A stretch of 64,000 bases of DNA from Natrinema longum. Lineage in GTDB: Archaea > Halobacteriota > Halobacteria > Halobacteriales > Natrialbaceae. This document shows positions 51,582 to 61,067 of this stretch, piece after piece. A program made the translations under genes and the position numbers. The stretch's first letter is position 1. The number at the start of each line of letters is the position of its first letter. The stretch covers positions 2,232,001 through 2,296,000 of the forward strand of contig NZ_CP071463.1 of NCBI RefSeq assembly GCF_017352095.1. Reading direction: 5' to 3'. Under the pieces are notes generated by a model. That model worked only from the letters and a program-made list of their open reading frames with translations. It searched no databases and had not been told where the DNA came from.

Positions 51582-53333
51582 CTAGAACGCGTAGTGGGTC
51601 GCTTGCGAGGCGACGATCAGCCACGTGATCAGGAGGGCGTTGACGAACGCGCCGGTCCAGATCCGGCCGGTGCGGTGGAAGAAGTACGTCGACACCACCG
51701 CGATGACCGGCAGCAGGGCGAGGAACTGGAAGGCGATGATCGTCTGGAGCGCCGTGATCGGGATCGCGAGCGCGCCGGTGGCGAACAGCGTGCCGTACTG
51801 GATCACGAGCAGGAGCGCGAACCCACCGGTGAGGATCACCGCGTTCGTCGCCATCGCCCGCGGGAGCGACCGCGTCGTCTCCGGCGTTCGGAGCCGGCCG
51901 TGCAACAGGACCCCGAGCGCGACGAAGAAGGCGAGGAATGCCGGGAGATAGGTCACGAAGATCCGGGCGTGGACGGCCGACATGAGCTTCAGCCCGAGGA
52001 CCCAGGCCCGGAAGTCGGTCATGAACAGCGTGTCGACGATCCACAGCAGGACGTAGAGGCCGCCGACCGCGCCGACCGCGACCGCGAGCGATGTCGCGAT
52101 CGTCCGCGCACCGTCGCCGATATCGAGCCCGTATCGCTCGTCGAAGAGCGACCGACCGGCATCGCGGTGCCACAGCCCGAACAGACCGGCGATGACGACG
52201 ACGTTCGCGAGCGCCCAGAGGACGATGCCGTTCGTCTCGCCCTGGGGCGTGACCGGAGTCACCGGCACCGATCCGCTGCCGATCAGCATCGTCGGGTAGT
52301 AGAGAACGACCGGGATCACGGCCGCGAGCAGGGCCGCGACGTACCAGCCGCGGTCGCGCTCGGTGACCGCGTCGGGCACCGTCCGCGTCGCGTCGGCGAA
52401 CGGCTCCCGGCCGGTCAGCACGGAGCCGGCGGGAACCAGGAAGAGGAACCCGCCGAGCAGGGCGATCGCAGTTCCGATCTCCTTCCAGTACCAGACGTGA
52501 TCGCCCGGCTCTTCGTCGGCTCCCTCGAGTGTCTGTTGCGTCCAGCCGACGGTGTCGGAGACGGCGCTCGGCGTGTGGTGTGCGCCGGGGTGTGTCGTCT
52601 GCGGCGTGTACAGCGCCCTCGCCGTGCCGTCATCGATCGAGCCGTAGACCTCCCCCTCGTCGATCCCGTCTTCGGTGCCGAAGACGGACTGCAGTTTCTC
52701 GCTCTCGGGCGTCGCCGGCCCGGTCGCCGACCCCCACATCAGCCAGTGGAACTCGTCGTAGTCAGCGAAGACCACGCCGAGGTTCCGCGGGAACGTCTCG
52801 TTGCCCTCCGGCGCACCGGCCGAGCCCGTCGACGAGCCCACGAGCACGATCGATTCGTAGCTGTTCGGATGTTCCGCGGCGGCCGAGACAGCCGCCCAGC
52901 CCCCCATCGAGTGACCCTCGAGCCCGACGTTGTTCTCGTCGACGAGTTCGTGATCGGCGAGGTACTCGAGTGCCGGCGGGCCGCCCCAGCCGTTTGCAAA
53001 CGCCGGCGGATCCGAGTAGCCGTGGCCGGGTTGGTCGATCGCGAGGACGACGTGACCCCGTCGTGCGTACTCGATCGCGAAACTCGATTGGGTTTCCTTG
53101 GAGTTGATGTAGCCGTGGATCGCGAGGACGCCGGGTGCGGGGTCGTCCGAACTGACCCCGTCGGGAACGTAGAGGTAGCCGTCGATCGTCCCGCCGCCGT
53201 CCGTCTCTATTTCGACCTGTCGAACGTCGATCTCTCCCCCTGCCGTCTGCCCCCAGTGGGCGAGTGCACTCCCGCTGAAGACGAGCAGCAGCGAGAGCAC
53301 GAGCAATCCTACCTGTTTGCGTCTCGATGGCAT
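51582..53333 (-). CDS. Alpha/beta hydrolase fused to a multi-helix membrane domain
   Basis: A 583-residue fusion. A signal anchor (QVGLLVLSLLLVFSGSALA) is followed by an extracellular alpha/beta hydrolase (about 45-310). It has the nucleophile elbow EGHSMGGWAAVSAA, the oxyanion HGYIN, and a likely late His near 249-253. The C-terminal half (about 325-583) holds seven or eight hydrophobic helices, with WYVAALLAAVIPVVLYYP as an example. The combination is a known haloarchaeal architecture. It may be an esterase or peptidase acting outside the membrane; the substrate is unknown. ATG 53333 gives the signal peptide. Confidence 0.85.
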   Translation of the reverse strand: MPSRRKQVGLLVLSLLLVFSGSALAHWGQTAGGEIDVRQVEIETDGGGTIDGYLYVPDGVSSDDPAPGVLAIHGYINSKETQSSFAIEYARRGHVVLAIDQPGHGYSDPPAFANGWGGPPALEYLADHELVDENNVGLEGHSMGGWAAVSAAAEHPNSYESIVLVGSSTGSAGAPEGNETFPRNLGVVFADYDEFHWLMWGSATGPATPESEKLQSVFGTEDGIDEGEVYGSIDDGTARALYTPQTTHPGAHHTPSAVSDTVGWTQQTLEGADEEPGDHVWYWKEIGTAIALLGGFLFLVPAGSVLTGREPFADATRTVPDAVTERDRGWYVAALLAAVIPVVLYYPTMLIGSGSVPVTPVTPQGETNGIVLWALANVVVIAGLFGLWHRDAGRSLFDERYGLDIGDGARTIATSLAVAVGAVGGLYVLLWIVDTLFMTDFRAWVLGLKLMSAVHARIFVTYLPAFLAFFVALGVLLHGRLRTPETTRSLPRAMATNAVILTGGFALLLVIQYGTLFATGALAIPITALQTIIAFQFLALLPVIAVVSTYFFHRTGRIWTGAFVNALLITWLIVASQATHYAF

Positions 53334-53513
53334 CGCTACGACCCTCTCCACTCCTTGAAAATAAAAACTACGATGATTAATAACAATATTTACCGACCAA
53401 TCGGGAGCGTGAGTAACAGCGGAAACGGCCAGCCGCCGCAGTCAGTGCGCTGTTTCGATCGGCGTAGCCGTCACAAATAAAGAGTTTTAGTGAGGTCGGT
53501 CGTACGCCTCCGT

Positions 53514-53846
53514 ATGACAGAGTACACCATCGAGTTCGTCGGGACGGGTGAGACGATCACCTGCTCCGACAAAGAGACGATCCTGAGCCGGTGTCTCGAG
53601 GCGGGCATCGCACAGGAGTACTCCTGCCGGGTCGGGATGTGTCTGGCGTGTACCGCGGAAATTCTCGAGGGCGAGGTTACCCAGCCCGCCGCTCGCGGAC
53701 TGACGGACGAAGAGGCCGAGAACTACGCGTTGACCTGCATGGCGCGACCGCAGTCGGATCTGAAACTCGAGCGCGGGAAGTACCCACCGAGCATCGAGGG
53801 CGATCTCGCCGGCGGCGCGACCGACGGCGCGGTCGCAGACGACTGA
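53514..53846 (+). CDS. 2Fe-2S ferredoxin
   Basis: A 110-residue plant-type ferredoxin. The cluster ligands are in CRVGMCLAC and, about 28 residues later, ALTCMARPQSD. An acidic Asp/Gly tail is typical of halophiles. It carries electrons for oxidoreductases. ATG 53514 starts MTEYTIEFVGTGE. Confidence 0.93.
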   Translation: MTEYTIEFVGTGETITCSDKETILSRCLEAGIAQEYSCRVGMCLACTAEILEGEVTQPAARGLTDEEAENYALTCMARPQSDLKLERGKYPPSIEGDLAGGATDGAVADD

Positions 53847-53935
53847 GACGGTCTCCTGACCCGATTTACTGGTGGTCCGCCAAGACCGTTCGCGGAGACA
53901 CCATCACTGACTGACAGCGGATCGTCCGAGCGCCG

Positions 53936-55159
53936 TCAGTCGGCGACTGCACAGTTGTTCGGCCCGAGTTCGAGTTCGAACGCCGTCTCCTCGTCGACGG
54001 TCTCGAGTCCGAGATTCGTCGCCACGATACGCTCGTAGTTCGATGGCCGCGGTGGCAGGTCCTCCGTCGCGTGGTCGACGAACTCGGCGTCGTCCATCGA
54101 GAGCGCAGCGAGCCGGTTTCGGAGGTGCTCGAGTCGGCTCGTATACGTTCCATCCGCCCGCGGTTCGGCGGCATCACTGTAGTGACCCGGGGCGATCGTC
54201 GTCTCGTCGGGATACTCGAGGACACGATCCTGAAGGCTCTCGTACAACTGTCGCGCGGCGTCGGCTGCCCCCTCGTCGCCGCGCTCCAGATCCGGCCGGC
54301 CGACGCCCTCGAGGAACAGCGTGTCGCCGGTGAACAGGGTATCCGAGTCGCCGCCCGCCAGACGAATGGAGACCGATTCGGTCGTGTGGCCCGGCGTCGC
54401 CAGCACGGTCAGCGTCGCCTCGCCGACGCGCAGTTCGTCCCCGTCCTGCTGAGCTTGCGAAGCAGGGCTCGCGGAACTTCGTTCTGCCGCGCCCTCGACG
54501 GTCGCGGCGTCGAACGCGAGGCCGCGTTCCGTCGCGCCCGCGGGGACGACCGCCGTCGCGTCGGTTCGGTCCGCGAGCGTTCGGACGCCGCTGACGTGGT
54601 CGGCGTGGACGTGCGTGTCGATGGCGTATTTCAGTTCCGCGGCGTCCTCGGCGTACCGGTCGGCGAACGCTCGAAGGGGATCGATCACCGCTGCCTCGCC
54701 GCCGCTGTAGATCACGTAGGCGAGACACCCGCTCGAGGGACGATCGTACTGCAGGACCGTCGCGGGGGCGTCGACCTCGAGTTCGCGAGCCGTATAGTGG
54801 TCCGCCCAGGCGTCCATCCCGCCGGCGAGGTTTCGAGCGTCGATGCCCGCGTCCCGCAGGAGGTCGACCGCGTGGCCGCTCGCTTCGCCGTGGCCACAGA
54901 CCGCGAGGATCGGCTCGGTCAGGTCGGCCACGAGGTCGGTCACGCCACCGGTCGCCTCCGCCTGGATGAACTTCATATGTGGAATCTGGACGGCCTCGAT
55001 CCCCTCGCCCTCGAGGTGCCAGCGCTCGAACTCGTCGCGGTCGCGGACGTCGAGGACGGTCATCGGATCGCCGGATCGCAGCCGGTCGGCCAGTGTCTCG
55101 GGAGCCATCGAGGCGGGATCGTCGGCCGCTCGGTCGCCGGCATCGCTCCGGTCGCTCAT
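53936..55159 (-). CDS. Rhodanese-metallo-beta-lactamase fusion (persulfide dioxygenase-like)
   Basis: A 407-residue fusion. The N-terminal rhodanese domain (about 20-130) has VLDVRDRDEFERWHLEG and a catalytic Cys loop AVCGHGEASG. The C-terminal metallo-beta-lactamase domain (about 140-400) has THVHADHVSG, ATPGHTTESVSI and LFTGDTLFLEGVGRPDL. Such fusions act on persulfides or thiosulfate in sulfide detoxification. A short Ser/Gln-rich insert sits in the MBL domain. ATG 55159. Confidence 0.9.
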   Translation of the reverse strand: MSDRSDAGDRAADDPASMAPETLADRLRSGDPMTVLDVRDRDEFERWHLEGEGIEAVQIPHMKFIQAEATGGVTDLVADLTEPILAVCGHGEASGHAVDLLRDAGIDARNLAGGMDAWADHYTARELEVDAPATVLQYDRPSSGCLAYVIYSGGEAAVIDPLRAFADRYAEDAAELKYAIDTHVHADHVSGVRTLADRTDATAVVPAGATERGLAFDAATVEGAAERSSASPASQAQQDGDELRVGEATLTVLATPGHTTESVSIRLAGGDSDTLFTGDTLFLEGVGRPDLERGDEGAADAARQLYESLQDRVLEYPDETTIAPGHYSDAAEPRADGTYTSRLEHLRNRLAALSMDDAEFVDHATEDLPPRPSNYERIVATNLGLETVDEETAFELELGPNNCAVAD

Positions 55160-55247
55160 GGCGATCGGTACGCGTTCGTGCCGGTTAAAGCCGCGGCTGG
55201 CTCGAACGGCCACCAACGTTCAACACGCCTCGCGGTGTCGTCCCGGT

Positions 55248-55880
55248 ATGGACGCTGCCCAATTTCAGGAGACGGTCGAGGAATCGAACGCCGTCGAACT
55301 CGAGCGACTCGGTTCGTCGAAGCTTCTCGTCGCGCTCACCGACGCGACCCTCACCGAGGAGACGGTCCTCCGGACCGCTGCGGGGAGCGAACGGGCTGCG
55401 ATGGAGACCCTCGAGACGTGGATCGACGACGAGGACCACGACGACGCACGCGAGTTCTTCGTGGCGTCTCGCGACCAGGAACGCGAACACTACGACCGGA
55501 TCACGGCCATGCTCGAGGACGGCGAAGTCGACGCTGGCAGCGTCGATCCGATGCACGAACGGCTTCGATCGCTCGAGACACCGACGGCTCGCCTCGGCGG
55601 GCTCGTCGGTCGGGCGCTGGTCAGTGATCGAACGCACCTCCAGCTCGTGGGGTTCTTCGTCAACGAGGGCGACGAGCAACGGGCCGACTGCTTCCGGGAG
55701 TTACGGACCGAAACGGCCACACAGGGCGACCGGGCGGCCGAGTTGCTCGCGGACGTCTGTGCGGGCAACGAGGACTGGGATCGTGCACGGACGGTCGCCG
55801 AGGACGTGATCGACGTCGCGTACGACGCGTACGCGGACTCGCTGGACGAACTCGGGCTCGATCCGAAGCCGATCTGTTGA
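55248..55880 (+). CDS. Rubrerythrin-like (ferritin-like) protein
   Basis: A 210-residue helical protein. VEESNAVELERLGSSKLLVALTDATL and AAGSERAAMETLETWIDDED...AREFFVASRDQEREHYDRI recall the rubrerythrin diiron helices, although only some of the carboxylate and His ligands are in place. It lacks the rubredoxin domain. LGLDPKPIC is the usual end of the haloarchaeal group. It starts 88 bases divergently from the rhodanese-MBL gene. Confidence 0.78.
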   Translation: MDAAQFQETVEESNAVELERLGSSKLLVALTDATLTEETVLRTAAGSERAAMETLETWIDDEDHDDAREFFVASRDQEREHYDRITAMLEDGEVDAGSVDPMHERLRSLETPTARLGGLVGRALVSDRTHLQLVGFFVNEGDEQRADCFRELRTETATQGDRAAELLADVCAGNEDWDRARTVAEDVIDVAYDAYADSLDELGLDPKPIC

Positions 55881-56016
55881 GCGGCGTGGCTCGGCTCGGA
55901 TCGTCGGCCCCGAACCGGAGCCGGGGCCACGGAACGGTCTCGACCGGAGAGAGAACGAATCGGGTGCGACCGCAAACTGGACTCGAATCGCCGACGCGTG
56001 GCTGCTGCGATCGGTG

Positions 56017-57189
56017 TTACTCGACGAAATCGATGTCCTCGCCCTCCGCGGGCGCTTCGGGCTGGACGGGCTCTTCCCCGTCGGGCCGGCCGTAGATCTG
56101 GGGGGACTCGACGCCGGTGACGACGATCATCGTCCGCATGCTGCCCTCGAGGCTCTCGTCGATGGAGGTCCCCCAGATGATGCGGGCGTCGGGGTCGATC
56201 CGGTCGTAGATCTCCTCGACGACGCCTTCGGCCTCCTCGATGGCCATGTCGTTGCCACCGGTGACGTTGACGAGCGCGGAGCTCGCACCCGAAATATCGA
56301 CGTCGAGCAGTGGGGAGCGTAGCGCGGTCTTGACCGAATCCTCGGCTTTGGCTTCGGAGTCGGATTCGCCGAGACCGATCATGGCGACGCCGCCCCGTTC
56401 CATGACGGTGCGGACGTCGGCGAAGTCCAGGTTGACGAGGCCGGGTTTCGTGATGAGTTCGGTGATGCCCTTGACGCTGCGCATCAGTACTTCGTCGCTG
56501 ACCTTGAACGCCTGCCGAACGGGCAGTTTGCCCACCGAGTCGAGCAGTCGGTCGTTGGGGACGACGATCACGGTGTCGGAGACGTCGCGCAGGCGCTCGA
56601 GGCCGGCTTCGGCGTTGGTCCGGCGGACCTCACCCTCGGCGGTAAAGGGCGTCGTGACGATCGAAATCGTGAGCGCGCCGGCCTCGCGGGCGGCCTTGGC
56701 GACGACCGGTGCGGAGCCGGTCCCGGTGCCGCCGCCCAGGCCCGCCGTGACGAAGACCATATCGGAGCCGTCGATGGCGTCGTAGATGTCCTGCTGGCTC
56801 TCGAGGGCAGCCTCTTCGCCGACCTGCGGGAGCGAGCCGGCACCGCGACCGCCGGTTTTCTCCTCGCCCATCAGGATCTTGGTGTCGGCGTCGATCTCGA
56901 CCAGGTGTTGCACGTCGGTGTTGGCGGCGACGAGTTTCGCGCCGTGGATGCCTTCCTCGTGCATGCGGTTGACCGTGTTCCCGCCGGCACCGCCACAGCC
57001 GACGACCGTGATGTCGGTCTGGAGGTCCTGTAGGACGTCTTCCAGCTCGTCGTCGGTCATCGTCCCTGTCTGCCGACCGTCCGATACGTCACCGTCGGGG
57101 GAGTTCCCGTCGTCCGACGCGGCGTCGTCGGGGATCGTTCCCTCCCCGTCTTCGGCCTCGTCGATTGCGTCGTCGATTATGGAGTCCAT
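56017..57189 (-). CDS. ftsZ1: Cell division protein FtsZ1
   Basis: A tubulin-like GTPase that forms the division ring. Length 390 residues. An acidic N-terminal tail (1-57) precedes the core. The GTP loops are [15 protein letters not shown] and [13 protein letters not shown] (tubulin signature). The T7 loop is [11 protein letters not shown]. The C-terminus ends EGEDIDFVE, as in haloarchaeal FtsZ1. Haloarchaea use FtsZ1 and FtsZ2 together; FtsZ2 is not here. Confidence 0.95.
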   Translation of the reverse strand: MDSIIDDAIDEAEDGEGTIPDDAASDDGNSPDGDVSDGRQTGTMTDDELEDVLQDLQTDITVVGCGGAGGNTVNRMHEEGIHGAKLVAANTDVQHLVEIDADTKILMGEEKTGGRGAGSLPQVGEEAALESQQDIYDAIDGSDMVFVTAGLGGGTGTGSAPVVAKAAREAGALTISIVTTPFTAEGEVRRTNAEAGLERLRDVSDTVIVVPNDRLLDSVGKLPVRQAFKVSDEVLMRSVKGITELITKPGLVNLDFADVRTVMERGGVAMIGLGESDSEAKAEDSVKTALRSPLLDVDISGASSALVNVTGGNDMAIEEAEGVVEEIYDRIDPDARIIWGTSIDESLEGSMRTMIVVTGVESPQIYGRPDGEEPVQPEAPAEGEDIDFVE

Positions 57190-57232
57190 TCTTGCTCCTG
57201 TCTAAACAATGGAGCATAATTACCTTTCCCCT

Positions 57233-57249
57233 ACACGTCAGCCACGTGT
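57233..57249. promoter_or_regulatory. Inverted repeat upstream of ftsZ1
   Basis: ACACGT, five bases, then ACGTGT: a 6-base perfect dyad 44-60 bases before the ftsZ1 start. An AT-rich run follows at 57256-57290, with no gene. It is a candidate operator of the cell-cycle type, unproven. Confidence 0.4.
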
Positions 57250-57347
57250 CTGACATATTATTATGATATTACTTATATGTGTGTCTACAATTCGAATCTG
57301 GCGGACTGAAGCGAGTAAGATGGGATTATTGTCGATTTACGAACCGA

Positions 57348-58697
57348 TCAGATCGGAAATCGACGCGTCCGCTCGGTCCGAACCATCTCAGGGCTGATAG
57401 TTTCGCCGTCGACGACGACCGATTCGCCCTCGGCGAGCGTCCCGAACTTCGGTCCGGCCGGCACGCCGGCTTTCCGTGCCAGATCCGGGTCGAAAGCCGT
57501 CTCTTCGGCGACGACGGCGTCGTCCTCGACCGTCACCGTGTCGTACTTCGACTCGAGGACGGCGGCCAGCCCCTCGACGATCTTCGCACGCGGCTCACTC
57601 CCGGTATCGGAGTCGGCCCCGACGTCGGCGTCGGGAGCTGCGACCCGCAAGCCGACTCTACTCCCACCGTTGTCGGTCGCGAAGGCCACGGTGTTCGCTT
57701 CGACGATCGTCCGGACGCGGTCGGGGTCGAGCCCCTGTGCGGTACCCAGGAGGTCGGCCGGCAGTTCCACGACGCTAAACGACGCCGTGAGCCGATCGCC
57801 GAATCGGATCCCGTCGTCGACGGCACCGAGATCGGACTCGACCGCGTCGACGACCTCGAGGGGGCGGTCGTCGACCTCGCGCAGCCACGTCTCGCTTTTG
57901 ATCCGGCAATCGATGGTCGCGAGCGTCTCCTCGAGAACCGGCCACTCGCCGTCGAGCAGCGCGATCTCGGCGTCGCTGGCGTCGAACGCACGCTCGAGAA
58001 CGTCCCGGTGAGCCGTGGGATGGTCCATCGCCTCGAGCGCCCAGTCGGGTGCGACGTGGCCGACCGCCCACGAGGTGTTGCGAACGATGCGCTCGAATCG
58101 CGGGGCGTAGTGGTTGCCTCCGAAGCCGACGACCTGTCGGGGGCGGTGTGGGTCGACGTCGCGAAGCTCGAGGATGGCGCGAGCGACGGCGTCGGCAGCG
58201 GCACGGTCGTCCCACTGCTCGTCGCCGCTACCGAGTTCGGCGAAGAGGGAGGGACAGCCGACGACAGAGGGGCCGTGGTGGGTTCCTTCCATCCCCACGT
58301 CGTACTCGTCGGGCGCGTACTCGCCGAAGGCCGCGAGCAGGCGGGCCAGCGCGTTGGGGGCAGCTTCGGCCAGCGAATCGGGCTCGCCGCCGAACTCGGC
58401 CGGGCCGAAGTTGCCCGTGAAATGACCCGTCAGTAACGGTCCGGTGTCGCCGGAGTGTCGCGACGCGAAGACCAGCAGATCGGGATCGCAGTCGAAGGCG
58501 TCGGCGGGGCGTTCGAGTTCGATGTGGAGGTCGTCGAAGGAGCGCAGTTCGGCACCATCGGTCCGATAGTAGGTGCCGCCGCCGTCGGCTGTCGGGCGGT
58601 CGTCGTCGGTCCGTCGGTCCCAGTCGGTCCGCTCGCGGAGCCTGTCACAGATGTGCTCGGAGGCGCGGTCGGCGCGGCTCTCGACGATGGCGATCAC
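57348..58697 (-). CDS. dtdA: D-aminoacyl-tRNA deacylase DtdA
   Basis: It removes D-amino acids wrongly loaded on tRNA; the archaeal/plant type. Length 449 residues with a GTG start. LLVFASRHSGDTGPLLTGHFTGNFGPAEFGG, VGMEGTHHGPSV, VGFGGNHYAPRF and ENTVAF-like C-terminal parts are the DtdA signature. An internal insert (about 320-380) is rich in acidic residues, as expected in halophiles. Confidence 0.93.
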   Translation of the reverse strand: MIAIVESRADRASEHICDRLRERTDWDRRTDDDRPTADGGGTYYRTDGAELRSFDDLHIELERPADAFDCDPDLLVFASRHSGDTGPLLTGHFTGNFGPAEFGGEPDSLAEAAPNALARLLAAFGEYAPDEYDVGMEGTHHGPSVVGCPSLFAELGSGDEQWDDRAAADAVARAILELRDVDPHRPRQVVGFGGNHYAPRFERIVRNTSWAVGHVAPDWALEAMDHPTAHRDVLERAFDASDAEIALLDGEWPVLEETLATIDCRIKSETWLREVDDRPLEVVDAVESDLGAVDDGIRFGDRLTASFSVVELPADLLGTAQGLDPDRVRTIVEANTVAFATDNGGSRVGLRVAAPDADVGADSDTGSEPRAKIVEGLAAVLESKYDTVTVEDDAVVAEETAFDPDLARKAGVPAGPKFGTLAEGESVVVDGETISPEMVRTERTRRFPI

Positions 58698-58961
58698 GAG
58701 CGGGCGTCGGTGGCGGTGAGACGAATACCCTGCGCTTTCGATCTAGGTCGGACCCGCGGCAGTCTCCGGATCGACTGCTTTCGTGGGATCGAGGTCGGAC
58801 GTCTCGTCGACGCCGCCGTCACCGATTCTCGAAAGCAGCCGAAACGGAGCGTTCCCACTGGTAAATACTCGTTGCGAGAGCGTCCCATAGCTTTTCCATT
58901 GTGGGGAGATAACATATCTCGTAGTAACCTGACGACCGCGACGAGCGATCATCGGTCGAAC

Positions 58962-61001
58962 GTGACGGCGTCGTCCACCGAGACGGAACGCGGCGCAACG
59001 GGAACCGACCAGTTCATGGACCATCACCTCGCTGTCGACGAGTTCAGCGCACTCGTTAGCGATCACGCCGTCGCGCTGTTCGATTCGACAGGGAACGTCA
59101 CCTCGTGGAACGAGGGGGCAAAGCGACTCGTGGGATACGACGAGGAACGGATCCTCGGATCGCACTACCGGACGTTCTTCCCGGCGGACGCGCGGGAAGC
59201 CGAACGCCCGGAGCGGTTGCTCGAGCGGGCGCGATCGGACGGTGCCGTAGAGAACGAGGGAGTGCGGGTCGGGAGCGGCGGACGCCAGCTCTGGGTCCGC
59301 GAGGTACTCGCCGCGCTCGGCGACGACGGCGAGCTCGGAGCAAACGCGGGCGACGCCGAACCGGCGGGATACATCTGGTACGTCTCCGACCGTACCGACG
59401 AACACGAGCGCGAGCGGGCACTCCGCGAGGAGAAAGCCGTCGCCGAGACAGTCGTCGAGGTGCAACCGGACATCCTCTATGCGTTCGATGCGGCGGGGAA
59501 TCTGATCGAGTGGAACGAGCAGTTCGAACGGGTGGTCGGCTACCGGCCGGACGAACTCGCCGGCATGCATCCCCTTCGGTTCATCGCACCGACCGACCGA
59601 GACCACATCGGCGACGCGATCGAACGAATCCTCGAGGAGGGCGAGCGCGTGACCGCCGAGGGACGGATCCTCACGAAGGACGGCGCTCGGATCCCACACG
59701 AGTTCAACAGCGCTCGGATCACCGACGACGACGGGACCGTGCTGGGATTTACCGGAGTCGGTCGCAACATCAGCGAGCGGAAGACCCGCGAACGGGAACT
59801 CGAGCGGCTCGAGCGGCTCAACGCGATCGTCCGGCGGATCGACGAGACGATGGTCGCGGCGGAGTCCCGGGACCGAATCGAGACCGCGGTCGTCGAGGAG
59901 TTCGCGGCCGCCGACGGGTACTGCTTCGCGGGTATCGGGCGGGAACGATCTGTCCTGACGAGCGATGGCCACTCGTGGCGGCCCGCGGTCTGGGCGGGAA
60001 TCGACTCGACGTCGGTCGGAGACGTCCTCGCGTCGTTCATCGACCCGCCAACCGACACGGCCGGCGCGTCGCCGTTCGAAACGCGGCGCGTCCAGCGGTA
60101 CCAACATCTCCAGGAGAGTGCCATCGACGAATGGCAAGCCGACGCTCGCGAGCGCGGCTACGGTTCCGTCGCGGTCGTTCCGATCGTCGCAACCGATCGG
60201 GTCTTCGGTGTGCTCGTGATCGCCGCCGACGACCCGTCGGCGTTCGCCGATCGAGAGTGTGAGGTGTTACAGGAGTTCGGGGTTACCATCGGCCACGCGA
60301 TCAACGCGACGGCGATCCGACGGCTCCTCTATACGGACTCGGTCATCGAACTCGAGTTCGAGTCCACCGATCGTGGGGACGCCTGTATCGCCCTCTCAGC
60401 CGAGACTGCCACGACTATCGCGGTCGACCACGTGTTGCCCCTGGACGACGTGTTCGTCTACTACCTTACCGTACCCGACAGCGATCCCGGTGCGGTTCGC
60501 GACGCTGCGGCCGATTTACCCGCGATCACGGAACTGCGTTGCATCGACGTCAGCGAGGACGAAAGCTACTGGGAAGTCGTCGTCCGCGGGTCGACGATCA
60601 GCGAACTGCTCGTGGGATACGGTGCGCGGCTGCAGTCGAAAGTCGTTCGCGACGGCGTCGCATCGCTGACGGTTCAGGTGAGTCCCGACGTAGACCTCCG
60701 GGAGTTCGTCGACGCGATCACGTCGGCTTACCCCAACACCAGACTCGTCTCGAAACGGACCGTCGATCGGCCGGTCGAGACACGCGGCGACTTCCGGCAG
60801 ACCGTCGAATCGAACCTCACCGAAAAACAACGTCTGGCCCTCGAGGCAGCCTACCACGGCGGCTACTTCGAGTGGCCGACGCGAAACAGCGACGCCAGCG
60901 AAATCGCCGACCGGCTCGGCATCGCTCGCCAGACGTTCCACCAGCATCTCCGCGTCGCGCAGGCAAAACTGCTCTCGGCGTATTTCGGCGCGAGCGACTG
61001 A
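58962..61001 (+). CDS. PAS-PAS-GAF-Bat-type transcriptional regulator
   Basis: A 679-residue regulator of the bacterio-opsin activator family. PAS domains lie at about 20-140 (DHAVALFDSTGNVTSWNEGAKRLVGYDEE) and 150-270 (DILYAFDAAGNLIEWNEQFERVVGYRPDEL). A GAF domain is at about 285-425, then the Bat sensory part (430-590). The C-terminal HTH_10 (about 610-665) includes NLTEKQRLALEAAYHGGYFEWPT and SEIADRLGIARQTFHQHLR. It probably senses redox, light or a small molecule. A GTG at 58962 is placed about 45 bases after an ATAACATATC element; an ATG at 59016 is a second option. Confidence 0.88.
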   Translation: MTASSTETERGATGTDQFMDHHLAVDEFSALVSDHAVALFDSTGNVTSWNEGAKRLVGYDEERILGSHYRTFFPADAREAERPERLLERARSDGAVENEGVRVGSGGRQLWVREVLAALGDDGELGANAGDAEPAGYIWYVSDRTDEHERERALREEKAVAETVVEVQPDILYAFDAAGNLIEWNEQFERVVGYRPDELAGMHPLRFIAPTDRDHIGDAIERILEEGERVTAEGRILTKDGARIPHEFNSARITDDDGTVLGFTGVGRNISERKTRERELERLERLNAIVRRIDETMVAAESRDRIETAVVEEFAAADGYCFAGIGRERSVLTSDGHSWRPAVWAGIDSTSVGDVLASFIDPPTDTAGASPFETRRVQRYQHLQESAIDEWQADARERGYGSVAVVPIVATDRVFGVLVIAADDPSAFADRECEVLQEFGVTIGHAINATAIRRLLYTDSVIELEFESTDRGDACIALSAETATTIAVDHVLPLDDVFVYYLTVPDSDPGAVRDAAADLPAITELRCIDVSEDESYWEVVVRGSTISELLVGYGARLQSKVVRDGVASLTVQVSPDVDLREFVDAITSAYPNTRLVSKRTVDRPVETRGDFRQTVESNLTEKQRLALEAAYHGGYFEWPTRNSDASEIADRLGIARQTFHQHLRVAQAKLLSAYFGASD

Positions 61002-61067
61002 CGACGATCGACGATACCAGAGCATGCTGGTACACCCCTTTCCCCCGCTCGTCGTCTTGCTCCACCA

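Noticed and set aside
58455-58961. N-terminal extension of the Bat-type regulator
   Set aside because: It would run antisense through the start of dtdA and has no domain; the PAS region begins after 59016.
58743-60137. 464-codon minus-strand frame opposite the Bat-type regulator
   Set aside because: Antisense of clear PAS and GAF coding sequence; no motif.
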